A DNA stretch of 64,000 bases from Verrucomicrobiales bacterium. GTDB lineage: Bacteria > Verrucomicrobiota > Verrucomicrobiia > Verrucomicrobiales > V1-33. Below, piece by piece: positions 18,337 to 27,540 of this stretch. The notes beneath the pieces were generated by a model. That model did no database searches. It was not told the origin of the DNA and was given only the letters and a program-made list of their open reading frames with translations. A program made the position numbers and the translations under genes. Numbering within the stretch: the first letter of the stretch is position 1; every line of letters begins with the position of its first letter. Location: contig JAGNEJ010000005.1 of the NCBI GenBank assembly GCA_018003315.1, forward strand, positions 55,143-119,142, in the 5' to 3' direction.

Positions 18337-19059
18337 ATGGATCCTGCCTCCCAGCCCCAACCCGCCTGCGATCTTTCCGTCGTGGTCCCGCTTTTCAACG
18401 AGGAGGAAAATGTCGCCAGCCTTGTCGGTGAAATTTGTCAGGCACTGGCCGGTAGGAAATTTGAAATTGTGCTGGTCGATGACGGTTCCACCGACCAAAC
18501 CGTGGCGCGCATTCCCGCGCGGACGGAAGTCCGGGTCCTGGAATTTGCAAAGAACACCGGCCAGAGCGCCGCGATGTATGCCGGCATCCATGCGGCGCGC
18601 GGTGCGGTCATCGCCACGCTGGACGGAGATTTGCAGAACGACCCTGCGGACATTCCGCGGATGCTCGACGAACTCGCACAGGGCTTCGACCTGGTCTGCG
18701 GCTACCGCGCGAAACGCAAGGACACCTTTTTCCGCCGCCTCCAGAGCCGGGTGGCCAACCTGGTGCGCAGCCGGTTCACCGGTGACGGCGTCCGCGACAC
18801 CGGATGCAGCCTGAAAGTGATGCGCCGGGAGTGCCGCGAAGCGCTCATTCCTTTCAAGGGCATGCACCGCTTCATGCCCGCCCTCATCAAGGGCATGGGC
18901 TACAAAATCAGCGAGGTTCCCGTGAACCATCGCCCGCGCCTCGCTGGCGTCAGCAAGTACGGATTCGGCAACCGCGCCCTGCGCGCCACCCGCGACATGT
19001 TCGGCGTGCGCTGGCTGCTGAGCCGCCAGTTTCAAATCCGCTGCCGCCGCCGTGACTGA
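18337..19059 (+). CDS. Family 2 glycosyltransferase (dolichol-phosphate mannosyltransferase-like)
   Basis: Encodes 240 residues with the GT-A fold of DPM1/ArnC-like enzymes. Visible are the start SVVVPLFNEEENVASLVGEI, the nucleotide-binding VLVDDGSTDQTV, and the metal-binding region IATLDGDLQNDPADIPRMLD. A later RDTGCSLKVMRRECREAL and a C-terminal NHRPRLAGVSKYG are typical of polyprenyl-phosphate sugar transferases. It lacks the C-terminal membrane helices of ArnC, so it is probably a peripheral inner-membrane enzyme making a lipid-linked sugar donor or acting on a lipid acceptor. The sugar is unknown. Its neighbours do not form a clear polysaccharide operon. Confidence 0.9.
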   Translation: MDPASQPQPACDLSVVVPLFNEEENVASLVGEICQALAGRKFEIVLVDDGSTDQTVARIPARTEVRVLEFAKNTGQSAAMYAGIHAARGAVIATLDGDLQNDPADIPRMLDELAQGFDLVCGYRAKRKDTFFRRLQSRVANLVRSRFTGDGVRDTGCSLKVMRRECREALIPFKGMHRFMPALIKGMGYKISEVPVNHRPRLAGVSKYGFGNRALRATRDMFGVRWLLSRQFQIRCRRRD

Positions 19060-19123
19060 TTCCGCGCCTACCCGTTCGCGGCACTGGTGCGGAATCTGAC
19101 TCCCGGCGCACACTGCCGCCACC

Positions 19124-20917
19124 ATGCGCCTTCTTCCTTTGACCCTCGCGGCGGGCCTCGTCGCTGCCATTGTCATCACCATCGGCCGTCCGGCCGCTGG
19201 ACCCGCGGCGGCAGCCACACCCACGGTGGCGGAAACCGTGCGCATTGCCGAAACATGGCGCGCGGCGCACCGCACCATCGACCTCCACCAGCACATCGAC
19301 GGCAAGCCTGACAATTTCGCCCGCGCCGTGCGCATCATGGACCGCTCCGGCATCGGAATCGGCGTCAATCTCAGCGGCGGCACCGTCACCAGCAAGCCGG
19401 ACGGGAAGTCCGAATTCGAACGCGTCAAGGCATTGGCCGACGCCAACCATCCCGACCGTTTCGTCCACTATATGAATCTGGACTATGCCGGGTGGGATGA
19501 TCCGGACTTTTCGGACCGCGCCGTGCAGCAGATCGTCGCGGGACGCAAAATGGGAGCCGCCGGACTCAAGGAATACAAGCGGCTGGGCCTTTTCCTGCGC
19601 GACCGCAACCGGCAACTCATCAAGATCGACGATCCGAAACTCGATCCCGTCTGGGCAAAATGCGGCGAACTGCAGATGCCCGTCTCCATCCATGTGGCCG
19701 ACCCGCGGGCGTTCTGGCTGCCCTTCGACGCTGCCAACGAACGCTGGAAGGAACTCAAGGACCACAAAAGCTGGTGGTTTGGCGATCGGGAAAAATTCCC
19801 CGCCCGGGAAGAACTGCTCGCGGCTCTGGACCGCGTCATTGCCCGCCACCGCGGCACCACGTTTGTCTGCGTGCATTTCGCCAACAACGCCGAGGATCTC
19901 CAATGGGTGGACCAGGCACTGGAACGAAATCCTAACATGCTGGCGGATGTCGCCGCCCGCATTCCGGAAATCGGCCGGCACGATCCCGAAAAGGTTCGCA
20001 CCTTCTTCCGCAAGCACCGCGACCGGATTCTCTTTGCCACGGACTTCATGGTTTATGACCGCCTCATTCTCGGCTCCGGAGGCGACGCCGAACGCCCCAC
20101 CGACGACGACGGCTGCGCCTTCTACGCCAAATGCTGGCGGTGGTTTGAGACCAGCGACCGCAACTGGCCGCACATGACTCCGATCCAGGGCGACTGGACC
20201 ATCGACTCCATTGCCCTGGATCCCGACATCCTCCGGCGGGTCTATTTCGACAATGCCCGGCGGCTGCTCGCCCGCTCCCTGCCGCCGCCCACGCTCACCG
20301 TGCGGTTCATCCGTCAGGATTTCCAGCCGAACGGACGCGGGGACACCTCCGTCTGGAACCAGGCGGTGCCCGCATCGCTGGAATATCAGTCTCACGATGC
20401 CAGTGTGCGCCCGGCGCTTTCCACCACGCTGCGGGCGCTGTGGTCGGACCAGTTTCTTTACCTCCTCTACGAATGCCCGTTCACCGAGTTGACCACCTTC
20501 GAACCCGTTGCGCAAAAGGAACGCCTGGGCCTGTGGGATCGGGACGTGGTGGAGGCCTTCCTTGCCCCCGATCCGGCACAGCCGAACCACTACGCGGAAA
20601 TCGAATGGGCGCCCACCGGTGAGAAACTCGATGTCATGGTCCGCCTCCCTGAGAAGGATTTTGCCTGGACCTGTCCGGTTGAATTTTCGGCCAGCGTGGA
20701 TGCGACCGCAAAAATTTGGCGACTGGAAGCCCGCATTCCATTTTCCTCTTTTGGGGACGCCCGGCCAGCCGCCGGCCAGTCCTGGCGCGCCAACTTCTAC
20801 CGTCACGATGCCGCATCCAAGTCCGGACTTGCCTTCAACCCCACCCTGACGCCCAGTTTCCACACGCCTGCGCGCTTTGGCTGGCTCAAGTTTGCGGATT
20901 CCGCCCCGGCTCGGTAA
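19124..20917 (+). CDS. Exported amidohydrolase (amidohydrolase_2) with C-terminal CBM9-like domain
   Basis: Encodes 597 residues. The signal peptide is followed by an amidohydrolase-2-type TIM barrel: HxH metal ligands at residues 55 and 57 (DLHQHID), FVCVHFAN, and the late Asp region RILFATDFMVYDR. A C-terminal part (about 385-590), including WSDQFLYLLYECPF and WDRDVVEAFLAP, resembles carbohydrate-binding family 9-like domains, which often follow secreted enzymes in verrucomicrobia. The reaction is probably metal-dependent hydrolysis or decarboxylation of a small cyclic or aromatic acid or a sugar acid; the CBM9-like part suggests attachment to glycans. The substrate is not known. Confidence 0.85.
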   Translation: MRLLPLTLAAGLVAAIVITIGRPAAGPAAAATPTVAETVRIAETWRAAHRTIDLHQHIDGKPDNFARAVRIMDRSGIGIGVNLSGGTVTSKPDGKSEFERVKALADANHPDRFVHYMNLDYAGWDDPDFSDRAVQQIVAGRKMGAAGLKEYKRLGLFLRDRNRQLIKIDDPKLDPVWAKCGELQMPVSIHVADPRAFWLPFDAANERWKELKDHKSWWFGDREKFPAREELLAALDRVIARHRGTTFVCVHFANNAEDLQWVDQALERNPNMLADVAARIPEIGRHDPEKVRTFFRKHRDRILFATDFMVYDRLILGSGGDAERPTDDDGCAFYAKCWRWFETSDRNWPHMTPIQGDWTIDSIALDPDILRRVYFDNARRLLARSLPPPTLTVRFIRQDFQPNGRGDTSVWNQAVPASLEYQSHDASVRPALSTTLRALWSDQFLYLLYECPFTELTTFEPVAQKERLGLWDRDVVEAFLAPDPAQPNHYAEIEWAPTGEKLDVMVRLPEKDFAWTCPVEFSASVDATAKIWRLEARIPFSSFGDARPAAGQSWRANFYRHDAASKSGLAFNPTLTPSFHTPARFGWLKFADSAPAR

Positions 20918-20977
20918 GCGCACCGCCCTCCGGAAATCCTGCCACGAAAGTTGCGGGGCGGACCGTTTGCGGTTTAG

Positions 20978-21535
20978 ATGCCAGCCATGCGTCCATCCTC
21001 CCTTTCCCGACTCTGCTGGCTGGGAACCGCCGCGCTGCTCTGCGGGTGCGATGCCTTCAAGGTGGATGTCGGCACCAAGGATCCCATCAAGCTCGACCCC
21101 ATCGACATCAACATCCGCATGGATGTGTACCAGCATTCTTCCGACAAGGTCGGCGAAGGCAAAAAGGACGAGGACGAAGCCAAGGCGGCACGCGAGCGCC
21201 TTTACAACCGCCAGCAGCAGGTGCAGGAAATGAAAAACAACCGTTGGGTCGTGGAAACCCACCGCGGCGAACTCCAAATCCGCGAAAAACCAGCCGGAGA
21301 CAATGGTGCCTGGGTGGAAAAAACCGTGAAAGAGGAAAACGAGGACCGCAAGCTCCTCATGCGCCTCAAGGCCAAGGAACTCAATCTGGACCTCCATGTC
21401 ATCCAGGAGGAATTCTGGAAGGACAACGTCGAGAAAGCCTACCAGGGCGAATGGATCGAAACCGTGGATCCCTCCCGCCCCGGCATGTTCAAACAGATCC
21501 AAAAAGAATCCCGCCCCGCCGCCAGCGGACAGTGA
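20978..21535 (+). CDS. YnbE/YdbL-like (DUF1318) lipoprotein
   Basis: Encodes 185 residues. Residues 20-24 (LLCGC) form a lipobox, so Cys24 should be lipidated. Residues ~25-50 (GTKDPIKLDPIDINIRMDVYQ) match the motif of the small E. coli outer-membrane lipoprotein YnbE. The rest, with AARERLYNRQQQVQEMKNN and LMRLKAKELNLDLHVIQEEF, resembles YdbL (DUF1318). In E. coli these are separate proteins that help the AsmA-like lipid-transport protein YdbH. Here they appear fused, and no ydbH-like gene is adjacent. The predicted location is an outer-membrane periplasmic face. The motif match is good; the fused function is inferred. Confidence 0.7.
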   Translation: MPAMRPSSLSRLCWLGTAALLCGCDAFKVDVGTKDPIKLDPIDINIRMDVYQHSSDKVGEGKKDEDEAKAARERLYNRQQQVQEMKNNRWVVETHRGELQIREKPAGDNGAWVEKTVKEENEDRKLLMRLKAKELNLDLHVIQEEFWKDNVEKAYQGEWIETVDPSRPGMFKQIQKESRPAASGQ

Positions 21536-21630
21536 CCCCGCTGCCGCGGCGGCGGTTGGTCGGAATCCCTGACAGGACTGCCGTCCGCCGGATCAGCCTT
21601 GACCAGGAACACCCGACGCTGCGCGAAGCC

Positions 21631-22515
21631 TCACCAGCCTTTCATCTCGCCCAGTGCGCGAATGTAGCCGACGCATTGGCTGACGTCTGCCAGGCTGTGG
21701 TCCCAGTTGGTTTCGTATTCGATGGACACATTGCCCCGAAACCCCTGGGCGCGCACTTCCTCAAGCATCGCCGGCACATTCGCCTTCCCGCAGCCGAAGA
21801 TCTGATCCTCACTCTTCTCATCGATGCGGTCTTTCAGGTGCATGGAATGCACCCGTCCGCGCAGCGTCTTGAGGCAGTCGAGGGCATTGAGGCCGCTGCG
21901 AATCCAGTGGCCGGTGTCGGCGCAGGCGCCCAGCCGCGGGTCGCGGTCCTTCACGAGTTCCATGACGTATTTTGGATCCCAGACTTTGTAGTTCGCATTG
22001 TCCGGCTGCCGGGGATGGTTGTGGTAGCAGACGCGGATGTCATACTCCGCGGCAAGTTTTTCCAGCAGGGCAATGCTCTCCGTCGATTCCGTGGTCACTC
22101 CGTATAAATTCCATTTCTTGGCGAAATCAAAGATCTTCCGGGCCTCCTCCTCCTTGTTGGGAATGCCGACCACTCCGTAATTCATTGGCGTGATTTTCCA
22201 CTTTGCGAGTTGATCAGCCACAGCCTTTTGCTGGTCGTCCGTCGCGCTGTGGTCCCATTTCAGATCGGGATGCTCTTTGCTGAATTTCTGTCCGGGAAAG
22301 AACTCGATGACCGTGCTGCCGGAACGCCCGGCGAATTCGATTGCCTCCATGACGGAAAACATCCGGAATGTCCACGCTTGCGGCCCGAGATGAATCCCGC
22401 CGACGGTCCGTGCAGCGGGTGGCGCTGCTGTGGCGACGCGGGAAAGGAACGGAACAGCAGCCGCGGAAAGCGCGGTGCTCCGGAGAAACGTGCGGCGGTT
22501 GAGGGGCGGATTCAT
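21631..22515 (-). CDS. Tat-exported sugar phosphate isomerase/epimerase (AP-endonuclease-2 TIM barrel)
   Basis: Encodes 294 residues from ATG 22515. That start is chosen because NRRTFLRSTALSAAAVPFL is a twin-arginine signal. The mature part has the xylose-isomerase-like TIM-barrel pattern: GPQAWTFRMFSVMEAIEFAG, VIEFFPGQ, the metal-ligand region RVCYHNHPRQPD, GACADTGHWIRSG, HLKDR and SIEYETNWD. Proteins of this type in PVC bacteria are annotated as hydroxypyruvate isomerase-like; the real substrate is unknown. It faces the YnbE/YdbL-like gene convergently. Confidence 0.88.
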   Translation of the reverse strand: MNPPLNRRTFLRSTALSAAAVPFLSRVATAAPPAARTVGGIHLGPQAWTFRMFSVMEAIEFAGRSGSTVIEFFPGQKFSKEHPDLKWDHSATDDQQKAVADQLAKWKITPMNYGVVGIPNKEEEARKIFDFAKKWNLYGVTTESTESIALLEKLAAEYDIRVCYHNHPRQPDNANYKVWDPKYVMELVKDRDPRLGACADTGHWIRSGLNALDCLKTLRGRVHSMHLKDRIDEKSEDQIFGCGKANVPAMLEEVRAQGFRGNVSIEYETNWDHSLADVSQCVGYIRALGEMKGW

Positions 22516-22858
22516 GGAACTGGTTGGTTTAAGGTGGATCCCGCTGGCCGACCGCCAGGGACTGGACAATGCTCTGGTGGCGGTGGGGTGCGCAGTGGTA
22601 ACAGGACGGGAGTTGGCGGTCAAGGGCAAGCACTTCCCGCGGACTTCTCCGCAAAGGCGGATTCAGAATCGCAGTCTGGAGTCGGATTTGAGCCATGGCG
22701 GCAAAGGCTTGACGCCGGTTGTGGCGCTTCACCCCATATGGCAAATCGGCGAATGGTTCGCGTGGTTGGCGGGAGCGGAGCGGCAGTCGAAACCGCCAAG
22801 TGGCAGCGTGGGGCAGCGCGACGAACCCGTCAGCCAGGACGGCTGCCAGGGTGGCCTC
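22516..22858. other. Intergenic stretch without a convincing gene
   Basis: 343 bases between the isomerase and the lipoprotein, both on the minus strand. The reading frames here are short, Arg/Ser/Pro-rich and unlike proteins. I see no tRNA, strong terminator or repeat. It should hold the isomerase promoter. Confidence 0.5.
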
Positions 22859-23365
22859 TCAATTGGTTTTCTTGAACACCGCTGCCTCGCCAAACACCTC
22901 ATTCCAATCGCTTTCGGGAGCTTCCAAGAACTTCCTCATGCCCTCGGGACCGAGCTTTTTCTTGTCGTCATTGATCACGCGGAGGGCGATTTGTCCGGGC
23001 TTTTTTTCTGCAATCCAGGCCAGGTTCCAGACCTCGTCGTCTTTACCTGGCATCTTCCCCTCCGCTGTGCCGAATGCACGCAACTGCAGCAGATCCCTGT
23101 CGCGGACCTTCAACTGCCTGGCTTCAAAATAGCAGCCGTTTTTAACCATGGCCGGGTAATGAATGAGATAGCGGTCTGCCTCGAAGAGGAAGCACAGGGC
23201 GGTCTCGGTTTTGTCATCATTGTTGCCTTCGTCGATTTTCCACGCTCCGGAAAGACTGCCATCAGGTTTTGCAAAACCGTCCTTGAATACGGCCTCTTTG
23301 AAGATGCACGAGGAGAGAGCCAAGAAAGCGCCAGACAGCAGGATGATGCGGGCCACGGTGTTCAT
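22859..23365 (-). CDS. Putative lipoprotein of unknown function
   Basis: Encodes 168 residues from ATG 23365. A typical lipoprotein signal NTVARIILLSGAFLALSSC places the lipidated Cys at residue 20 (lipobox LSSC). The mature part contains SLSGAWKIDEGN, ADRYLIHYPAMVKNG and DDEVWNLAWIAEKKPGQIA, suggesting a small beta-rich domain. I do not recognise the family. It follows the CotH gene on the same strand with a 112-base gap, so co-expression is possible. Both are exported. Confidence 0.7.
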   Translation of the reverse strand: MNTVARIILLSGAFLALSSCIFKEAVFKDGFAKPDGSLSGAWKIDEGNNDDKTETALCFLFEADRYLIHYPAMVKNGCYFEARQLKVRDRDLLQLRAFGTAEGKMPGKDDEVWNLAWIAEKKPGQIALRVINDDKKKLGPEGMRKFLEAPESDWNEVFGEAAVFKKTN

Positions 23366-23477
23366 GGGGCAATCAATGCACCTGAAATGCCGTTGCCGCA
23401 AGTCTTTGACTGCGAGATTGGCGGGACCTCGACGTCAGGGGAAGCAGAGGGCACAGACGCTGGCGAACCGGCGGCAG

Positions 23478-26400
23478 TCAGCGCAGCGTCGCCCGGGCGC
23501 GCAGGAAGAGCCGTGGTGCATCCGCTGTCGTCCATCGGATGAGCACACTGCCATCCTGTGGCCGCACTTCCTCCTGACACGCGACGGAGGCCGACGACCA
23601 TGACTGCAGATCTGTGGAAATTTCCAGCGCCACCACGGCATCATCCGTGCCGGGCACACGGGGTTGTTCGATGATGAGGCTTGCGCCGCTGCGCTGCCAT
23701 GTGAGCCGGTGCCCGCCCAAAGCGTAGTCGAGCGGGGAGCCACCCGTGAACGGCACGCGGTCGCCGCTGCCGGGTGTGCCGCCGGGGGGAAGGCTGGTGC
23801 GCCAGTTGGCGGGTTCATCCGGCGCTCCGCCGACAAAGGTGAGGCTGTAACCGGTGCCGTCCGCAGCAGCGGGCCAGGGGCAGGCGTCGGCATAACGAAT
23901 CGCTGCGATGCCGGCGCCGTCGGAGGCTTTGAGCGTCACCAGATCGCCCTGGTTGTCGAGGCGTCCGGTGAATTCGCCAGCCACGGGCATGGTGCCGTAG
24001 CGCAGGGCGAACGCGGCACGGTTTTTCACCACCACGGCGCGGGTGCCGGGTGCGAGCGACCAGATGTCGCCGTCATTGAAGGCAAAAGCGATGCCCTCTC
24101 CGGTGTCGCCGCGCGTGAACTGCACTCCGGCGAGGCTGACTTTCTGTGCGGAGGTGTTCGTAATTTCCACGAACTCAAAGTCGTCGGCATTGGCAAAGCC
24201 GGCAGCCATCTCCGCAGCCGTGGGAGGTGTGGGATGGTAATGGATTTCGCTCACCACCAGATTGGTCGCATCGGCTGCCACGGCATCAGTGACATAAACG
24301 CCCACGGTTTGCGCACTCCACACCGTTCCACTGACATGGGCGCGGGCGAAGACCTTCGCATCCGCCGTGATCTGGATGCTGTTGCCAACAGGCGGCGTCG
24401 GCACTGGCAGAACGCCCCCGGGTGGACGCGGGTCCGTGCCGTTGAGCGTACGGTAGATGGTGCCGGCGGGGGCGGTGAGCGTCACGGTCTGCCCGGTCGG
24501 CACAATGATGCCCCCGGCGGGCGTGAGCACAGGCGGGCTGGTGTATTGCGAGTCCACCCAGTCGCCGCGCTGCGTGAGCCACGTTTTCATGGCGGAGAGG
24601 CGCGCTGTGAAGTCCGCGGCGCTGGCAACGCCATTGAGCATCGCTTTGGCGGCGCTGATCTCCGCACTCTGGGCGTCAATGATGGCATTCATCCCCGCAT
24701 TGCTCATGGGTCCGCGTCGAAAGGCGAACCAGCGGTCGATGTAAAGCTGCATGAAATCCGGATCCGTGAAGAGCCGGGCGTACCAGATTTGGTTTGAGCG
24801 CCAGCGCAGGTTCCCGGTGGCTCCGCCGCCCACCTGATAGCTTGCCCAGTTGTAGTCCCACACTGGACCCATGCGCAGCTTGCCGTCGTCGCCTTTCCAC
24901 GGAAACATGCTGATGAGCATTCCGTCGCCGTTGCGGGTGATTTCATTGAAGACAAAGTACTCCGCGAAGTCGCGCTCATCGAGCCATCGGCGGTAGCCGT
25001 TCACGGGATCGCGCCAAAGCGTGTTGTTGTAGAGCACGTCCTCGAACCTGCGGAACCAGTCCTCGATGGCGGCGCGCTGGGCGGGGTTGATTTTGTAGCC
25101 GCCGGGGTTGTCGAAATTCAGGAAGCCGTTGCTCTGCTGCGGCAGGTCATCGCCGACGACGGTGGGATTGTTTGGCGTGGTTTGCTGAATGCGGTTCGGC
25201 CCCGCAGTGCGGAAGAACTGCGGCGTGGTGGCCCCGTTCTCCGCAGGCCAGCCGGTTTCCGGCGCGGCGTCCATGCGGTTGATGTTGGTGATCCAGCCGC
25301 CGCTGGAACCATCGGCACTGAGTTTTTCAAAATCCAGTCTGCCGCTTCCCCGTGAGACCTTTTCCAGCACGACATAGACGCCGCGACGGTCGGCCAGGGC
25401 GAGGTCTCCGCCGTCTTCATTGACGAAGAGTTCCACCCAGCGAAAGCGCGGCGCATCATGCCCGCACTCCCGCGCGAGCTGGTAGAGGAAGGTATTGAAG
25501 AGCAGCGACGGATCCTTGTTATTGTCAGGATCAGGAAAATAGAGCACCCAGTCGGAGTGCTCCGGCATGTTCAGCACGGACGCCGCCTTCTCTCCGCCGG
25601 TTTCATTCCAGGCCTCCACCGCATAAGGCTTTTGCCGCCAGGAACTGCTGAAAGCCCCACGCCCGCGGATCCCGATTTGACTGGCCATTTGCGGCGGCCC
25701 GCTCAGCGTTGCTGTCGCCCCCTGGCGCTCCCACACCGCCCAAGCCGCAGCCTGCCGGGGCACCTGAGCGATGCCCGCGCCGTTTCCACTCCAGCCTTTC
25801 TGCGGGATCGGGCCGCTGGCAAAGTTGTCGATGACCATGATCGGCAGGTTGGAGGTGTAGCCTGCCAGCGTCGGCCCCGGTTTCATCCACGAAGCACGTG
25901 CGTCCGCGCTGCGCTGGCCGTAGCGCTCGGACCAGGCGGTGACCTTTGTGCTTGAGGTGATGCTCAGCGGTGCGGTGTAAAGCGTGGCGGTGGTGGTGTT
26001 GTTGAGCCGGTAATAAATGGCGGCCCCCGCGGTGGCGCAGGTCAGGGAGAGACTGAACGGTGCGTCTAAAATTCCCGATGGATGTGAAAAAGCGACGCGT
26101 GCCGGCAGCGGCGGAGCGGGATCGTTCGCCGCGCCGGGCGTCGGCGTCATGAAGCCGGAGAGCGCCGGATCCGCGCCAGCCAAGCCAAAGCTCATGTCTT
26201 CATCCTGCGGCGGGAATGCCGGTGCGAAGGCTTGCAGCGCGGTCGTTCCGTTCGTGAGTGCGAGATATTCCCCGCCCTTGCTCAGTCGGAAATTCGCGTG
26301 CAGTTCGCCCGCCAGCGGTGCCCGGTTCTTTGACGAAAGGAAGACGGTCTTGAATTCCCCAGCCGCCAGACTCACTGCGGGCAGCGCCCACTTCTGCGGC

Positions 26401-27386
26401 TGCGCGGCGTTATCCGTGAGATGGAGTCCGCCAAGATTCACCGGCGAGGCGGTGGGATTGTGCAGTTCCAGCCAGTCGGAGTATTCGCCGTCTTCATCCG
26501 CCAGCGTGCTCTTGTTCTCTGCCATGAATTCATTGATGACCACATGGCCGGCGGCCTGGATGACCGGCACGGTCAGCGCACGCGTGGTGGTGCCGTGCGC
26601 ATTGGTGGCGGCCAGTGTGTAGGTGGTGGTCACGCTTTGGGTGAAACTTGCCTGCGACTGTCCGGTGACATCGCTGCCATTGAGCGTGACCGTGACGCCG
26701 TCCGTCGTCCAGGTGAGCTGCACCTGCCCGCCAGCAGTCACCGCGGGAGGCGAGGCGGTGAACGTTCCGATGGTCGGCGGGCGCAGCACGTCGTGATAGG
26801 CATCGGCGTGGGCGAGAATTTTCGCGTCCGGCAGCACCGAATCATAACAGGTCACGCGATACACCGTGCCCACCATGCCCTCGCCGTTGGAAGCATTCGC
26901 CCCCAGTCGCCCGACGCCGCTGGGCATGCCAAATGCCGGGGACACGCTGCTGTTCGTGCCTGCCAGCACGCCGTCCACATAGAGCCTGACGGTGTCCGCA
27001 CCGTTCCAGACGTAGGTGATGTGGCGAAGCGACTCCGGCGTCGGCACCGGGGGCGTGAAGAGATAATCGGCCACGCCGATCTGGGTCATGCCCAGCTGCG
27101 CGGTGTTGTTCCACTGCTCAAAGCGCAGGTTGCTCACCGTATTCGCTCCCACCGCCAGATACCCCGACGCCGTGCTCGGCGTGCCCTGCACAATGAACTC
27201 AAATGTGGCATCGCCGGTGATGGTGCCAAAGTCAAACGCGGCGCTGTTGGTGCCGGTGAAAGTGACGGCGTTGGTCAGCTTCGACGCTGGCGTGGTCGCG
27301 TCCGCGGTGATCGCAGCATCGTATTCTGTCAGGGCCGCACCAGCGGTGCCCGCAACCAGCAGTAGCAGAAGGGGGAGGGTTTTCAT
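23478..27386 (-). CDS. Large secreted LamG / lamin-tail / CotH-kinase-like protein
   Basis: Encodes 1302 residues with a signal peptide (KTLPLLLLLVAGTAGAA). In order: a LamG-like jelly roll (about 35-200, with TVRLYVDGVLAG), an Ig-like segment (about 205-280), a lamin-tail domain (about 284-410, HVVINEFMAENKSTLADEDG), a chitobiase-like segment (about 430-500), a CotH-like domain (about 510-890, GIRGRGAFSSSWRQKPYAVE, KMRMGP-like RMGPVWDYNWAS), another chitobiase-type segment and a second lamin-tail domain (about 1080-1220). CotH proteins in spore formers are atypical kinases; the secreted PVC versions are of unknown activity, and the active-site-like WDYN here has Asn at the second position. 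A surface or extracellular role is inferred. Confidence 0.9.
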   Translation of the reverse strand: MKTLPLLLLLVAGTAGAALTEYDAAITADATTPASKLTNAVTFTGTNSAAFDFGTITGDATFEFIVQGTPSTASGYLAVGANTVSNLRFEQWNNTAQLGMTQIGVADYLFTPPVPTPESLRHITYVWNGADTVRLYVDGVLAGTNSSVSPAFGMPSGVGRLGANASNGEGMVGTVYRVTCYDSVLPDAKILAHADAYHDVLRPPTIGTFTASPPAVTAGGQVQLTWTTDGVTVTLNGSDVTGQSQASFTQSVTTTYTLAATNAHGTTTRALTVPVIQAAGHVVINEFMAENKSTLADEDGEYSDWLELHNPTASPVNLGGLHLTDNAAQPQKWALPAVSLAAGEFKTVFLSSKNRAPLAGELHANFRLSKGGEYLALTNGTTALQAFAPAFPPQDEDMSFGLAGADPALSGFMTPTPGAANDPAPPLPARVAFSHPSGILDAPFSLSLTCATAGAAIYYRLNNTTTATLYTAPLSITSSTKVTAWSERYGQRSADARASWMKPGPTLAGYTSNLPIMVIDNFASGPIPQKGWSGNGAGIAQVPRQAAAWAVWERQGATATLSGPPQMASQIGIRGRGAFSSSWRQKPYAVEAWNETGGEKAASVLNMPEHSDWVLYFPDPDNNKDPSLLFNTFLYQLARECGHDAPRFRWVELFVNEDGGDLALADRRGVYVVLEKVSRGSGRLDFEKLSADGSSGGWITNINRMDAAPETGWPAENGATTPQFFRTAGPNRIQQTTPNNPTVVGDDLPQQSNGFLNFDNPGGYKINPAQRAAIEDWFRRFEDVLYNNTLWRDPVNGYRRWLDERDFAEYFVFNEITRNGDGMLISMFPWKGDDGKLRMGPVWDYNWASYQVGGGATGNLRWRSNQIWYARLFTDPDFMQLYIDRWFAFRRGPMSNAGMNAIIDAQSAEISAAKAMLNGVASAADFTARLSAMKTWLTQRGDWVDSQYTSPPVLTPAGGIIVPTGQTVTLTAPAGTIYRTLNGTDPRPPGGVLPVPTPPVGNSIQITADAKVFARAHVSGTVWSAQTVGVYVTDAVAADATNLVVSEIHYHPTPPTAAEMAAGFANADDFEFVEITNTSAQKVSLAGVQFTRGDTGEGIAFAFNDGDIWSLAPGTRAVVVKNRAAFALRYGTMPVAGEFTGRLDNQGDLVTLKASDGAGIAAIRYADACPWPAAADGTGYSLTFVGGAPDEPANWRTSLPPGGTPGSGDRVPFTGGSPLDYALGGHRLTWQRSGASLIIEQPRVPGTDDAVVALEISTDLQSWSSASVACQEEVRPQDGSVLIRWTTADAPRLFLRARATLR

Positions 27387-27540
27387 GGGACGGTGGCCAG
27401 TGTAGCTCTGACCGGCGAACTGGGAAGCACTTCCTTGTTCGGTTCGCGAAGGTGCCCGGGCAGCCGTTGCTCCGGTTTGTTTCTGACACTTCCCCCTGTG
27501 CGCCAGGCGCTCGCGGAGCGATGCGACCTGCCAATGCCGT

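Noticed and set aside
18950..21502. 850-residue minus-strand frame opposite the glycosyltransferase, amidohydrolase and lipoprotein genes
   Set aside because: It spans three well-supported genes and their intergenic gaps; no domains recognised.
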